Source: Rhodoferax sp. (GTDB taxonomy: Bacteria > Pseudomonadota > Gammaproteobacteria > Burkholderiales > Burkholderiaceae_C). Taken from it: 64,000 nucleotides of DNA. How positions within the stretch are numbered: position 1 is the stretch's first letter; each line of letters begins with the position of its first letter. Position numbers and translations under genes: made by a program. Shown here one piece after another: positions 27,417 through 36,108 of this stretch. Below the pieces are notes generated by a model. It searched no databases. It was given only the letters and a program-made list of their open reading frames with translations, and was not told the origin of the DNA. The stretch is from the NCBI RefSeq assembly GCF_030653815.1, contig NZ_JAURYQ010000031.1, forward strand, positions 1-64,000, written 5' to 3'.

Positions 27417-28041
27417 CATAAGGATTGGTTCGCCGCTCGCGCCCGAAGGTGCTCTCGGGGCCGTGGCCGGGAATGAACACCGTGTCATCGCCCATCGGCC
27501 ACAGGCGTTGCTTGATGCTGGCGATCAGCGTGTCATGGTCGCCCTGCGGGAAATCGGTGCGGCCGATCGAACCGGCAAACAGCACATCCCCCACAAAGGC
27601 CCGCCTGGCCTCGGCCGAGTAAAACACCACATGCCCAGGTGTATGACCCGGACAATGCCGCACCGCCAGCGTGCAGTCCCCCACGGTGACGGTATCGCCG
27701 TCGTGGAGCCAGCGCGTCGGCGTGAAAGCTTGGGCCGGCGGAAAGCCGAACATCTTGCTTTGCCCGGGCAGGCCGTCGATCCAGAACTGGTCGGCTTCGT
27801 GCGGGCCGATGATGGGCAAGCCCAACCGTTCGGCCAGTTCACCGGCAGCGCCAGCGTGGTCGATGTGGGCGTGGGTGAGCCAGATTTGTTCCAGTTGCAA
27901 ACCCAGCCGCGCCACTTCTTCAAGCAGCAGGTCGAGGTCGCCACCGGGGTCAATGACGGCCGCTTGCAGCGTCTGGTCGCACCAGACCAGGGAACAATTT
28001 TGCGCAAAGGCGGTGACGGGCACGGTGAGGTAGCGAAACAT
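27403..28041 (-). CDS. Metallo-beta-lactamase-fold hydrolase, glyoxalase II-like
   Basis: The 212-residue protein carries the zinc motif THAHIDHAG (HxHxDH), a later HCPGHTPGHVVFY histidine, the bridging aspartate in FVGDVLFAGSIGRTD and the closing FIPGHGP histidine, so both metal sites are complete. Members of this short group (YcbL-like) hydrolyse thioesters such as S-lactoylglutathione or act on other small substrates. I chose the ATG at 28041, where conserved sequence starts (MFRYLTVPVTAFAQNCSLVW); an upstream in-frame start would add 35 residues with no family likeness. Confidence 0.88.
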   Translation of the reverse strand: MFRYLTVPVTAFAQNCSLVWCDQTLQAAVIDPGGDLDLLLEEVARLGLQLEQIWLTHAHIDHAGAAGELAERLGLPIIGPHEADQFWIDGLPGQSKMFGFPPAQAFTPTRWLHDGDTVTVGDCTLAVRHCPGHTPGHVVFYSAEARRAFVGDVLFAGSIGRTDFPQGDHDTLIASIKQRLWPMGDDTVFIPGHGPESTFGRERRTNPYVADR

Positions 28042-28246
28042 GGTGTGTGTTGGTGTTTGGCAATTATGTGTCGAATTCCGCGTTGTGAGATCGACGTTTC
28101 GGCCCAACGGTTTGGACGCTGTTGTGGCGCGGGAGCCGTCAAACACCGTCGGTCTTTAAACTTACACAGCCGGCCATCGGTGCCACCTATACTCCAATCA
28201 CACGGCGATCCACCACCTGAGCCATCGATCTATTCCATTACCTGCA

Positions 28247-29254
28247 ATGCCCGACCTCCTGACCACGCTGAGGGCCGTCCGCGGCTTGGCAACGGGCTTG
28301 CGGAGGGTCACTTGCTGGTCAGCAATCGCCGGTGTTCTGCTGTTACCCTTGGTCGCACGGGCCGACAAGCCGCAGTGGGCGTACCGGACCCTCCCGTTCG
28401 CGCAGGCGCTGAACTTGGAGGCAGTGCACGAGGCCACCCACAGCGCGCCCGAGCGGTTGATCGCGACGATCCGCCGCTGGGGCGTCGATGTGCAGCTGGT
28501 GCGCAGCGAGGCCCCGGCCCGGCCCGTGAACCCGCTGCTGGCAGGGTTGCCGCCGGCAACGCCGGAACTGGTCTGCCGGGCGGACTTCCGCGACAGCTAT
28601 GAAGGGATGGTCATCTTCTTCAGTTCAACGCTCGATTCGATGGACTGCGACAAGATCCTCATCCGCGACACAGCGCTGAGCTACACGTTGATCCACGAGT
28701 TTGTGCATTCGCTGCTACGGCCCCTGAGCACAGGCGAGCCCGACGACTTGTTGGAGGCCCGCTTTCGCGCTGCCTTCAGGCGGCTCGTGATTTACCAGCG
28801 GCGTCTCTATGACGATCCCTACAAGCTGCTGGATCCGCTGTGGCGCAGGGACATCCTGGCGGCCCAGGCCGATGTAGCCAAGGACCTCTTCGGTCGTATC
28901 CGCCTCGGACAGAGTCAGGAGGCCATTGTCGAGAAGGTGCTCAGCCTTTACATCGACGAGCGTAACCCGTTCTTCGACGCGGACCGCCGTGCACAGGGGC
29001 TGCAGTACGGTGAAGCCGCCATCAACAACGCCATCGACATGTTCAACGAGTTGAACGACTCGGTGGTCTTCGTCGAGGACGCGGTCCGCAACCTGCGCCA
29101 GTCGCTGCGCGACGGCAACATTGAGCCGGGCAAGGGCATCGCGTTGACCGACGACGACGAGGCCTCCGTTGCCCGGTCCGCACGGGACGTCAAGGCCCAG
29201 CTTGCGGTCGTGCGAGCCGAACTGCAGTTGCTGAAGCAGTTCTACCGCCACTGA
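28247..29254 (+). CDS. Secreted zincin-like protein of unknown function
   Basis: I do not recognise a family for this 335-residue protein. It has a signal peptide (WSAIAGVLLLPLVARA, cleavage before DKPQW) and a zinc-protease-like motif LIHEFVHSLL (H150, E151, H154). It also has an earlier HEATH (61-65), which may be coincidental. Three cysteines of the mature part lie at 110, 134 and none later, so one disulfide is possible. The C-terminal third is helical and charged. The HExxH helix is preceded by a strand-like DKILIRDTALSYT, as in real zincins; a third metal ligand, perhaps one of the following glutamates, is not obvious. It stands alone between two minus-strand genes. Confidence 0.6.
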   Translation: MPDLLTTLRAVRGLATGLRRVTCWSAIAGVLLLPLVARADKPQWAYRTLPFAQALNLEAVHEATHSAPERLIATIRRWGVDVQLVRSEAPARPVNPLLAGLPPATPELVCRADFRDSYEGMVIFFSSTLDSMDCDKILIRDTALSYTLIHEFVHSLLRPLSTGEPDDLLEARFRAAFRRLVIYQRRLYDDPYKLLDPLWRRDILAAQADVAKDLFGRIRLGQSQEAIVEKVLSLYIDERNPFFDADRRAQGLQYGEAAINNAIDMFNELNDSVVFVEDAVRNLRQSLRDGNIEPGKGIALTDDDEASVARSARDVKAQLAVVRAELQLLKQFYRH

Positions 29255-29366
29255 CGATGTCGCGATTGGAGCGGGCAGGGCTCCGCTAGCCACGAACAAT
29301 GTTCCAGGCCAAATCAATTCACGCGGACAGGCAGTTTCTAATTAGCGAAAAATTTGTTCTACAAAT

Positions 29367-30251
29367 TCACGCCCGCTGCTCTCGTGCCGTTAGCCAAGTT
29401 CCAAAGGCACCACTGGCCGACACGAGGGCGATCCCGATCAAGGCCCAGGCATCGGGCATATGCGAAAAAATCAACCATCCGCCCAGTGTTGAAAAGCCGA
29501 TTTGCAGGTACAGGTAAGGAGTCAACACCGCGATCGGCGCACGGGCATAGGCCAATATCAAAAGAAAGTGCCCCAGCGTGGCCAAGGCGCCGATCAAGAG
29601 CAACAGTGCCCACACCGGCCAAGGCAGGGCTTGCCAGATAAAGGGCAACGCCAGAGAGGCAAGCACCAAACCGACCAGGCCGGTATAAAAATGCATGGTC
29701 CCGGAATTGTCTGTTCGGGCAAGCCGACTGGTCAGCACTTGAAATGCCGTGTTCGCCAGCACCAGAAAACAAGGCAGCAGCATGGCCCAGTGGAAGGCTT
29801 CGCCCCCAGGCCGTATGACCGCCAGGGATCCGGCAAAACCGCCGACCACACACAACCAGCGCAGCGCCGACACCCTGTCGTGCAACTTCCAGGCCGAAAT
29901 GGCGGTGATGATCAGAGGCGAGATCATGACAATGGCGGTGAACTCGCCCACCGGCATAAAGCGCAGGCTCAAGAATGCAATGACGCTGCAAGTGAGCAAC
30001 AATAAACCGCGCAGAAACTGCAAGCCGGGCCGTCTGGTTTTCAGGAACGCGCTGCCACGCATCGGCCACAAAGCCATCCCGGTCACGACCGTCTGGAATA
30101 GAAAGCGCACCCATATGGCCATCGCGACAGGGACGGCAGCGGCCAATTTTGTGATCGTGTCAAGCGCAGAAAAACACAGCACCGCCACCACGATGAAGAA
30201 AATGCCCTGGAACGGATGGTGGGCCGGATGGGACGCAGCCCCCCTCACCAT
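29367..30251 (-). CDS. EamA/DMT-family transporter
   Basis: A 294-residue inner-membrane protein with ten hydrophobic segments in two EamA repeats (GIFFIVVAVLCFSALDTITK and, in the second half, HWAMLLPCFLVLANTAFQVL). The SLRFMPVGEFTAIVMISPLIITAIS stretch is typical of RhaT/EamA permeases of the S-adenosylmethionine-transporter-like group. Substrate unknown. It is the last gene before the acid-sugar locus and does not seem to belong to it. Confidence 0.85.
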   Translation of the reverse strand: MVRGAASHPAHHPFQGIFFIVVAVLCFSALDTITKLAAAVPVAMAIWVRFLFQTVVTGMALWPMRGSAFLKTRRPGLQFLRGLLLLTCSVIAFLSLRFMPVGEFTAIVMISPLIITAISAWKLHDRVSALRWLCVVGGFAGSLAVIRPGGEAFHWAMLLPCFLVLANTAFQVLTSRLARTDNSGTMHFYTGLVGLVLASLALPFIWQALPWPVWALLLLIGALATLGHFLLILAYARAPIAVLTPYLYLQIGFSTLGGWLIFSHMPDAWALIGIALVSASGAFGTWLTAREQRA

Positions 30252-30408
30252 CGGTCACCCAAGGTGCAACGCAAATCATCAGGTTGTACTTCAATCGCTT
30301 GCGCGGCACAGTGAGTCATGCGTTAAATCATAGCAGTCCGTGCTGACCCAATTGCCCCTGATTCTTACCGGGGATCCGGCAAATCTTCGGTCAACTGTGC
30401 CGCCACCG

Positions 30409-31695
30409 TCATGCCAGCATCGTGAAGGCTTTGCAAAAAAAATCGTCCGTACCAAAGTTGCCGGACTTGAGCGTCAAGTGCAGCCCCTCATGTGACGTGA
30501 CCTCGGTTTGAGCATGGCACCAAGGGACACCGGGGTCAATTTGTGGCCCAATTCTCATTTGTGTGATGGCCAAGGCTTGCACGCAGGCCCCCGAGGTTTC
30601 GCCGCCGGCCAGCACCAACTGGCGCACACCCAAATCCACCAGGCCACGCGCAATCGCAGCCAGAGTGCGTTCTACCAATGCGCCGGCCATTTCCACACCC
30701 AACATTCCCTGCACAGATTTGACGGCCGTTGCGTCGGCCGACGAATAAATGAGCACTGGCCCTTTCGCTAACAGGGGCTCAGCCCAGGCCAACGCATCGG
30801 CCACCACATTGACGCCGGTAGATTCTTGGGTGGCAATCTGCAAGGGATCAATCCCTAATGCGGGAAGACCCGCCTGGATGAATGCCATCACTTGCCGATT
30901 GGTCGCCAGCGAACAGCTACCCGACACCACAGCTTTCAGACCAGTGGCGGCGGGCAAGGCGCTGGCCGCGCGGGAGGGCACAATGCCAAAATTGGCGGGC
31001 AGGCCAATCGCAACGCCTGAGCCTGCCGTCACCAACGGCATATCTTTAAGCGCTGGTCCCAAGCGTATCAGGTTGTCGTTGGAAATCGCATCAACCACTG
31101 CCACATTCACGCCTTGGGCCCGCAGTTGCTCAATGCGCGCACGAATGACCGCCTCGCCCTGTGCCACTACCTTGTAGTCAATCAAGCCGACCTTGCGGCA
31201 GCATTGAGCTTGCAACACGCGCACCAAGTTGGCATCGGTCATGGGTGTGAGCGGGTGATTCTGCATTCCGCTTTCATTGAGCAGAACGTCACCGACAAAC
31301 AAATGACCCTTGAAAACGGTGCGCTGGTTGTCCGGAAATGCCGGCGTGGCGATGGTGAAGTCGCTGCCTGGCAGGTCGGCCAGTGCGTCCATCAAGGCCT
31401 CGGTCACCGGACCAATATTGCCGTGTACTGTGCTGTCAAAAGTGGAGCAATACTTGAAATAGATTTGCTCCGCACCCTGGGTCTGCAGCCAGTGAAGTGC
31501 TGCCAGTGACTGAGCAATGGCCTCCTCTTTGGGAAGCGTGCGCGACTTGAGTGCGATCACCACGGCATCCGTATCGGCGTCCAGCGGCTGCGCTGGCGTA
31601 CCCATCGCCTGCACCACCCGCATACCGGAGCGCACCAAGTTGTTGGCCAGATCGGTTGCGCCGGTAAAGTCATCAGCAATGCAACCAAGCCTCAT
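30409..31695 (-). CDS. otnK: 3-oxo-tetronate kinase-like protein (OtnK, DUF1537 family)
   Basis: The 428-residue protein belongs to the four-carbon acid sugar kinase (DUF1537) family and reads like E. coli YgbK/OtnK along its length: IADDFTGATDLANNLV at the N-terminus, YFKYCSTFDST HGNIGPVT pattern near 80-97, VTAGSGVAIGLP in the hinge and the nucleotide-binding GGETSGACVQAL near the C-terminus. OtnK phosphorylates 3-oxo-tetronates (2-keto tetronic acids after isomerisation) at O4. No OtnC aldolase is nearby, so the fate of the product is open. It overlaps the following racemase-fold gene's coding region by four bases. Confidence 0.87.
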   Translation of the reverse strand: MRLGCIADDFTGATDLANNLVRSGMRVVQAMGTPAQPLDADTDAVVIALKSRTLPKEEAIAQSLAALHWLQTQGAEQIYFKYCSTFDSTVHGNIGPVTEALMDALADLPGSDFTIATPAFPDNQRTVFKGHLFVGDVLLNESGMQNHPLTPMTDANLVRVLQAQCCRKVGLIDYKVVAQGEAVIRARIEQLRAQGVNVAVVDAISNDNLIRLGPALKDMPLVTAGSGVAIGLPANFGIVPSRAASALPAATGLKAVVSGSCSLATNRQVMAFIQAGLPALGIDPLQIATQESTGVNVVADALAWAEPLLAKGPVLIYSSADATAVKSVQGMLGVEMAGALVERTLAAIARGLVDLGVRQLVLAGGETSGACVQALAITQMRIGPQIDPGVPWCHAQTEVTSHEGLHLTLKSGNFGTDDFFCKAFTMLA

Positions 31696-32366
31696 GACAG
31701 CACCTTCTGTTGGACCGCCACACGTTGCGCCAGATCACGCATTAGCAGGGGTGGGCTAGCCAGTACGGAGCAAGGCAACTCCTCCTGCAGCAGATCCCGC
31801 AAATGCGCCAATGACGCCTGAGCTAAAACGATCACGTCAACTGAGGGTGCCAACTCGGCCGCCGACAGTCGCACCAGCTGGTCATGGCGTGTACGATCTC
31901 CAGCCATCAGCGCTGCATACGCGTCAGCATTGACCATTGGGTGAACGCTAACCGACATGCCCTGCTCGGCAGCGTGTGACTGCAACAGCGCAGTGCTGGG
32001 TCCAACCGTACTGCTCGCTGTGCAAAGCAAGCCAATTCGCCGACCTTCGCGCACGGCTTGCGCCGCCATGGGGTCATCGATTTTGAGCACGGGTTGACGA
32101 ACCAGTCGACGCGCGATGTCCACTGCTGGCGAGGTCGAGGAACAGGTCACAACGATCAAGTCAGGCTGCGCGTCCGACGCGAGTAAGATTTGTTCGACAA
32201 CGCGGCGGTATACCGGCTCCTGCGCTCCGCCGTGCAGCAGGTCCTTGAGCAAACTCTCGTTCAAGATGTGAAAGCACTCGACATCTGGCATCTCTGTGCG
32301 CATCAGCTGTCGAAAAGTGTCAGAGAGAAATCCGACCGTGTGGATAAAAGCAATCTTTGTCGTCAT
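31692..32366 (-). CDS. Asp/Glu-racemase-superfamily protein with one catalytic cysteine
   Basis: The 224-residue protein has the racemase fold: the first catalytic-cysteine motif VTCSST (C75) is present. The position of the second cysteine, normally a GCT motif, reads VLAQAS. Loss of one cysteine is known in decarboxylase and isomerase members of this superfamily, such as arylmalonate decarboxylase (which keeps the other one) and maleate isomerase-like enzymes. So racemisation of an amino acid is unlikely; isomerisation or decarboxylation of a hydroxy or keto acid would fit the locus. It is the gene before otnK on the same strand and overlaps it by four bases. Confidence 0.75.
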   Translation of the reverse strand: MTTKIAFIHTVGFLSDTFRQLMRTEMPDVECFHILNESLLKDLLHGGAQEPVYRRVVEQILLASDAQPDLIVVTCSSTSPAVDIARRLVRQPVLKIDDPMAAQAVREGRRIGLLCTASSTVGPSTALLQSHAAEQGMSVSVHPMVNADAYAALMAGDRTRHDQLVRLSAAELAPSVDVIVLAQASLAHLRDLLQEELPCSVLASPPLLMRDLAQRVAVQQKVLS

Positions 32367-32420
32367 TGAAACGCTCCAAAAAATGGGTTATTTTGATCAG
32401 CACTGGCCGACAGTAAAGGA

Positions 32421-33029
32421 CTATCCGAGATGTGCGTCGTCGCCCCAGCTCTCGATTGACCACTGATCGCCATCAATACCGATCCAGTTGATTCCGGCAT
32501 TGGGAATCGGATAGTCACGAGGGGCCTCAAGCGGCAGCTGACGAGCCCGTCGGTAGATGACATCCAGCGCCCCGCCATGAGTCACGACCACAATGGTTTG
32601 CCCCTCATGCTCCTGCACCAGGTGTTCAATACAGTCCAATACACGCATCTGGTGTTGTCGACGGCTTTCCCCACCGCCCGGCGATGCGAAATCTGGATCG
32701 TGGCTTTCAATTGCCCGGGCGTCTTCTTCATATTGGAGGGAGATCTCCTCAAGGGTCATCCCTTCGCAGCGTCCAAAATGCCGTTCTCGTAAGGCCTGCA
32801 AAAGAATGATTGGCAAATGCAAAGCCTCAGAAATGGGCTGCGCCGTTTGGCGGGCACGCAACAAGTCACTGCTGTACAACGCCGTCGCGGTCGAGCCAAC
32901 AAAATGGCACCCCACTGCCCTCGCTTGTGCCTCACCCGTGGCGTTAAGTGCCAGGTCCATTTGACCTTGCAAACGCAGCTCAATATTCCAGTCCGTCTCA
33001 CCGTGGCGAACAAAACATATACGTGTCAT
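32421..33029 (-). CDS. Histidine phosphatase family protein (phosphoglycerate-mutase-like)
   Basis: The 202-residue protein has the phosphohistidine motif VRHGETDWN (H9), the catalytic glutamate region LRERHFGRCEG, and the second histidine VTHGGALD. It matches broad-specificity phosphatases of the cobC/GpmB group. Placed in an acid-sugar locus, it may dephosphorylate a sugar-acid phosphate or a by-product of the pathway. Its stop lies 55 bases before the racemase-fold gene in the same direction, so the three genes (phosphatase, racemase-fold, otnK) probably form one transcript. Confidence 0.88.
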   Translation of the reverse strand: MTRICFVRHGETDWNIELRLQGQMDLALNATGEAQARAVGCHFVGSTATALYSSDLLRARQTAQPISEALHLPIILLQALRERHFGRCEGMTLEEISLQYEEDARAIESHDPDFASPGGGESRRQHQMRVLDCIEHLVQEHEGQTIVVVTHGGALDVIYRRARQLPLEAPRDYPIPNAGINWIGIDGDQWSIESWGDDAHLG

Positions 33030-33190
33030 TTTTATCGCCGTAAATTAGCGTTACATAATAATAGAGCGAAGCTAGTGGATTGACTTTTTTGGAAACGATC
33101 AAACAACCACCGACTTCGATTCAACGTCTTTTCGCATAGGTTCAAATCATCTTGTAACTCAAGATCAAGTTGACAGAAAAACAATTGATC

Positions 33191-34456
33191 CTACTTAATC
33201 ACCCAAGTTGTCACGCCAGGAACAAAGGTAACCAACATCAGAACGAATAACATGACGCCAACAAAAGGTAGGGCAGCAACACTCAAACGCGACAATGAAA
33301 CTTTTGAGATGTTACTGGCCACATAAAGAGCCGTACCCACAGGTGGCGTCAACAAACCGATCGTCAGGTTCATTACCATCATGAGGCCAAACTGGGTAAG
33401 ATTGACATCCAAGGAAATGGCAACAGGTACAAGAACAGGAACCAAAATAATAATTGCCGGACCAAGGTCCATGAATATGCCAACGACTAGCAAGAGAAGA
33501 TTGATCATGAGCAATATGGCATATTTATTATCAGAAATACTCAAGATGGTTTCACTGATTTGCTGTGGAATTTGCTCACTTGCCAAAATCCAACCAAACA
33601 AGGAAGCCGTGGCAATCAGAAAACTGATCACCGCCGTGTTGCTCACCGAGCTACTGAAGATCTCCGGAAAATCGCTCCACGCCAGTTCCTTGTAAACAAA
33701 TTTACCAATGAAAATCGCATAGACAGCTGCAACAACACCGCCTTCGGTTGGTGTAAAGACACCCATGCGAATTCCAACAATAATGATGATTGGAAGCAAC
33801 AAAGCCCATACCGAATCTTTGATACATGTCCATCTTTGAGCGCGGGTCATTATTGGCTCAGCTGGGTAGTTTCGTTTTATTGCGTGGAAGTGAGAAACCA
33901 CCATAAAACCCGCCGCTATTAATATTCCCGGCAAAAATCCAGCCATGAACAAGTCGCCAATTGATGTGCCTGAAGCTACGCCATAAAGGATCATGGCAAT
34001 ACTGGGCGGAATAATAAGGCCAATACTTCCTGACGCAGCGACCAGCGCAGCTGAAAATGGAAGCTCATACCCTCTTTTTTTCATCTCAGGAACCATCAGT
34101 GTGCCAATAGCCGCTGTATCTGCTACCCCGGAACCGGAGATGCCACCCATGATCACACCAGATATGGACACCACGTGGGCCAAGCTGCCGCGGAGCCCAC
34201 CCACCAGCGCGAGTGCAAAATTGATGATCCGACTGGTGATGCCGCCTTTCTCCATGACTGAACCAGCAAGCATGAAAAACGGGATCGCCATCAAAGGAAA
34301 AGAGTCCACTCCGGCAAACATTCGTTGAATAACGACCTGCATCGGGTAATCTGCTACAAAGAACATCGCAGCCAGAGAAGAGATGCCCAAAACAAAGGAA
34401 ATGGGAACGCCAACCAATACAAGAACGACGAATACACTGAACAAAACTAAGGTCAT
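33191..34456 (-). CDS. dctM: TRAP transporter large permease DctM (acid-sugar locus)
   Basis: A 421-residue DctM subunit: GVPISFVLGISSLAAMFF, SFPLMAIPFFMLAGSVMEKGGITSR, GGISGSGVADTAAIGTLM and the late GIFMDLGPAIIILVPVLVP segment. It forms the transport channel with the DctQ subunit encoded four bases upstream. Base composition is noticeably AT-richer than in the TRAP genes at 26 kb, with A/T-rich third positions, which suggests acquisition from another lineage. Substrate is probably the sugar acid handled by this locus. Confidence 0.93.
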   Translation of the reverse strand: MTLVLFSVFVVLVLVGVPISFVLGISSLAAMFFVADYPMQVVIQRMFAGVDSFPLMAIPFFMLAGSVMEKGGITSRIINFALALVGGLRGSLAHVVSISGVIMGGISGSGVADTAAIGTLMVPEMKKRGYELPFSAALVAASGSIGLIIPPSIAMILYGVASGTSIGDLFMAGFLPGILIAAGFMVVSHFHAIKRNYPAEPIMTRAQRWTCIKDSVWALLLPIIIIVGIRMGVFTPTEGGVVAAVYAIFIGKFVYKELAWSDFPEIFSSSVSNTAVISFLIATASLFGWILASEQIPQQISETILSISDNKYAILLMINLLLLVVGIFMDLGPAIIILVPVLVPVAISLDVNLTQFGLMMVMNLTIGLLTPPVGTALYVASNISKVSLSRLSVAALPFVGVMLFVLMLVTFVPGVTTWVIK

Positions 34457-34460
34457 GGCA

Positions 34461-34919
34461 TCAGCGTCTGACTAAGACGTCCTCATAAAAATTCTTTATT
34501 AAATACGCAAAAATCAAAATTCCAGCAAGAGGCAAGACCACATAGACGTAATTCATGGGTATTTCCAGGGCTGAACTTGCCTGTCGAGAGCCGCGTGCAA
34601 CAAATTTAAAGCCGCCATAAATCAATACAGAAGTGAAAATCATCATTGATAAGTAACTTATCGATAGCAAAATCTTTTGTGGAAAAATAGGCAAGCTCTT
34701 CAGAATCAAATCCAAACTGACGTGCTGTCTGTTTCTGACAGCCATTGCTGCACCTAGAAATGTCATCCATACAAATATGTAACGTCCAGCCTCTTCAGAC
34801 CAGGAAAGTGAATTTGAAAATGCGTATCTCGCAACAACTTGGGTAAAAATTATTGTCACCATGGCCAACATTAGCAAGAAGCATACTGTTCTTAAAATAG
34901 CATAGAATCTTTTTTCCAA
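34461..34919 (-). CDS. dctQ: TRAP transporter small permease DctQ (acid-sugar locus)
   Basis: A 152-residue DctQ subunit with four helices, including FTQVVARYAFSNSLSWSEEAGRYIFVW, the classical RY...SxxWxEExxR pattern that contacts DctM. Fourth helix is VYVVLPLAGILIFAYLI. It sits between the receptor and the large permease genes and shares their AT-rich composition. Confidence 0.9.
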   Translation of the reverse strand: MEKRFYAILRTVCFLLMLAMVTIIFTQVVARYAFSNSLSWSEEAGRYIFVWMTFLGAAMAVRNRQHVSLDLILKSLPIFPQKILLSISYLSMMIFTSVLIYGGFKFVARGSRQASSALEIPMNYVYVVLPLAGILIFAYLIKNFYEDVLVRR

Positions 34920-35002
34920 TTATTTCTCCTTGACAAGTAAATAAAATTGACATCATCCGAATTAATCAAAATGATGTCAATTGTTTTTGTGAAAAACTAT
35001 AG

Positions 35003-35983
35003 TTACTTGCCGACTTCGATAATTTTGTTGTAAAGATCAATACCGTATTTTTCTGCGAACTGCTTATGAACCGTGCGAGCCTGTTTTGCCCATTCTGTTG
35101 TATCGGGCTTGGTGACTTTCATGCCTTTTGCCTGTAAGTCTTTCAACAAGCCGTCAGATTTTTCAGAGACAAGTTTGTTCTCATATTGAGTTGCCTCCGC
35201 AGCAGCCTCTTTAACCGCCTTCTGTTGGTCGGCACTCAATTTCAACCAGGCTTTATTGCTCATTGCAATGAGAACATACTCATATTTATGATTTGTCATG
35301 GCAATATATTTTTGCACTTCATATATTTTTCCAGCATGAATAAATGGGACTGGATTTTCTTGTGCTTCAATCACATTTTGCTGCAATCCTGTATATACCT
35401 CACCCCATGCCATGGGTGTAGGATTGGTGCCCATGGCTTTCCAGGCCGCGATGATAGGGGGAATTTCAGGAACTCGGATCTTTAGTCCTTTGATATCACT
35501 CAATGAATTAATCGGTTTGTTGGTTGTCAATTGACGAGGACCTCGTTCCCAGAAAGCCAGACCTCGTATGTCAGAACTTTTAAGCAATTTATCCAGAAGT
35601 TCGTCACCGATAGGACCATACATGACTTTACGCAGGTGTGTCTCGTCCTTGAACAAGTACGGTAATTCCATAATTTGAATTGAGGGTTCAAAATTTCCAA
35701 GAACACCTGCAATCAAAGCAAAATCGACTGAACCGATTTGCATACCCTCAGCCATATCACGGTCGTTGCCAATCGTCGAGTTAGGAAATACCTTGATTTG
35801 TACGCCACCTTTTGTTTTGGCATCAACCAGTTCAGCAAACTTGATCGCTCCGAGTTGCCATAAATCGGACTCATTTTGAACGTGTCCCAATTTCATCACG
35901 ATTGGTTTTTTGGCCGGTTCAGCGGCAAACGCAGTGCAAGCAAAAGCCAGACCGACAATTAAAGACAAAGCAAACTTTTTCAT
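35003..35983 (-). CDS. dctP: TRAP transporter solute-binding protein DctP (acid-sugar locus)
   Basis: The 326-residue periplasmic receptor has a Sec signal (FALSLIVGLAFACTAFA|AEP) and DctP motifs: KLGHVQNESDLWQLGAIKF, MELPYLFKDETHLRKV, the ligand arginine in LKIRVPE and VIEAQENPV. The LGHVQNE and RVPE context is closer to sugar-acid receptors than to C4-dicarboxylate receptors, in my judgement. It is first of a dctPQM operon on the minus strand. A GATATGAATT element shared with two other promoters of the locus lies about 100 bases upstream. Confidence 0.92.
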   Translation of the reverse strand: MKKFALSLIVGLAFACTAFAAEPAKKPIVMKLGHVQNESDLWQLGAIKFAELVDAKTKGGVQIKVFPNSTIGNDRDMAEGMQIGSVDFALIAGVLGNFEPSIQIMELPYLFKDETHLRKVMYGPIGDELLDKLLKSSDIRGLAFWERGPRQLTTNKPINSLSDIKGLKIRVPEIPPIIAAWKAMGTNPTPMAWGEVYTGLQQNVIEAQENPVPFIHAGKIYEVQKYIAMTNHKYEYVLIAMSNKAWLKLSADQQKAVKEAAAEATQYENKLVSEKSDGLLKDLQAKGMKVTKPDTTEWAKQARTVHKQFAEKYGIDLYNKIIEVGK

Positions 35984-36080
35984 AACTTCTCCAATTAAAT
36001 TAATTATTCAACACAAACAAACGCAAAATTATCACAATATCTATATATTCTCCTTATGGCAAATAATATTCATCGATTTG

Positions 36081-36090
36081 GATATGAATT
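36081..36090 (+). promoter_or_regulatory. GATATGAATT element, copy 1 (upstream of the TRAP operon)
   Basis: The ten-mer GATATGAATT lies 98 bases before the dctP start, preceded by ATCGATTTG. The same ten-mer recurs at 37192-37201 (opposite strand) and 40071-40080, each time in the intergenic region upstream of a minus-strand gene of the locus. I suggest a common operator half-site. Confidence 0.45.
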
Positions 36091-36108
36091 TGGAAAAGGT
36101 AAATAACA

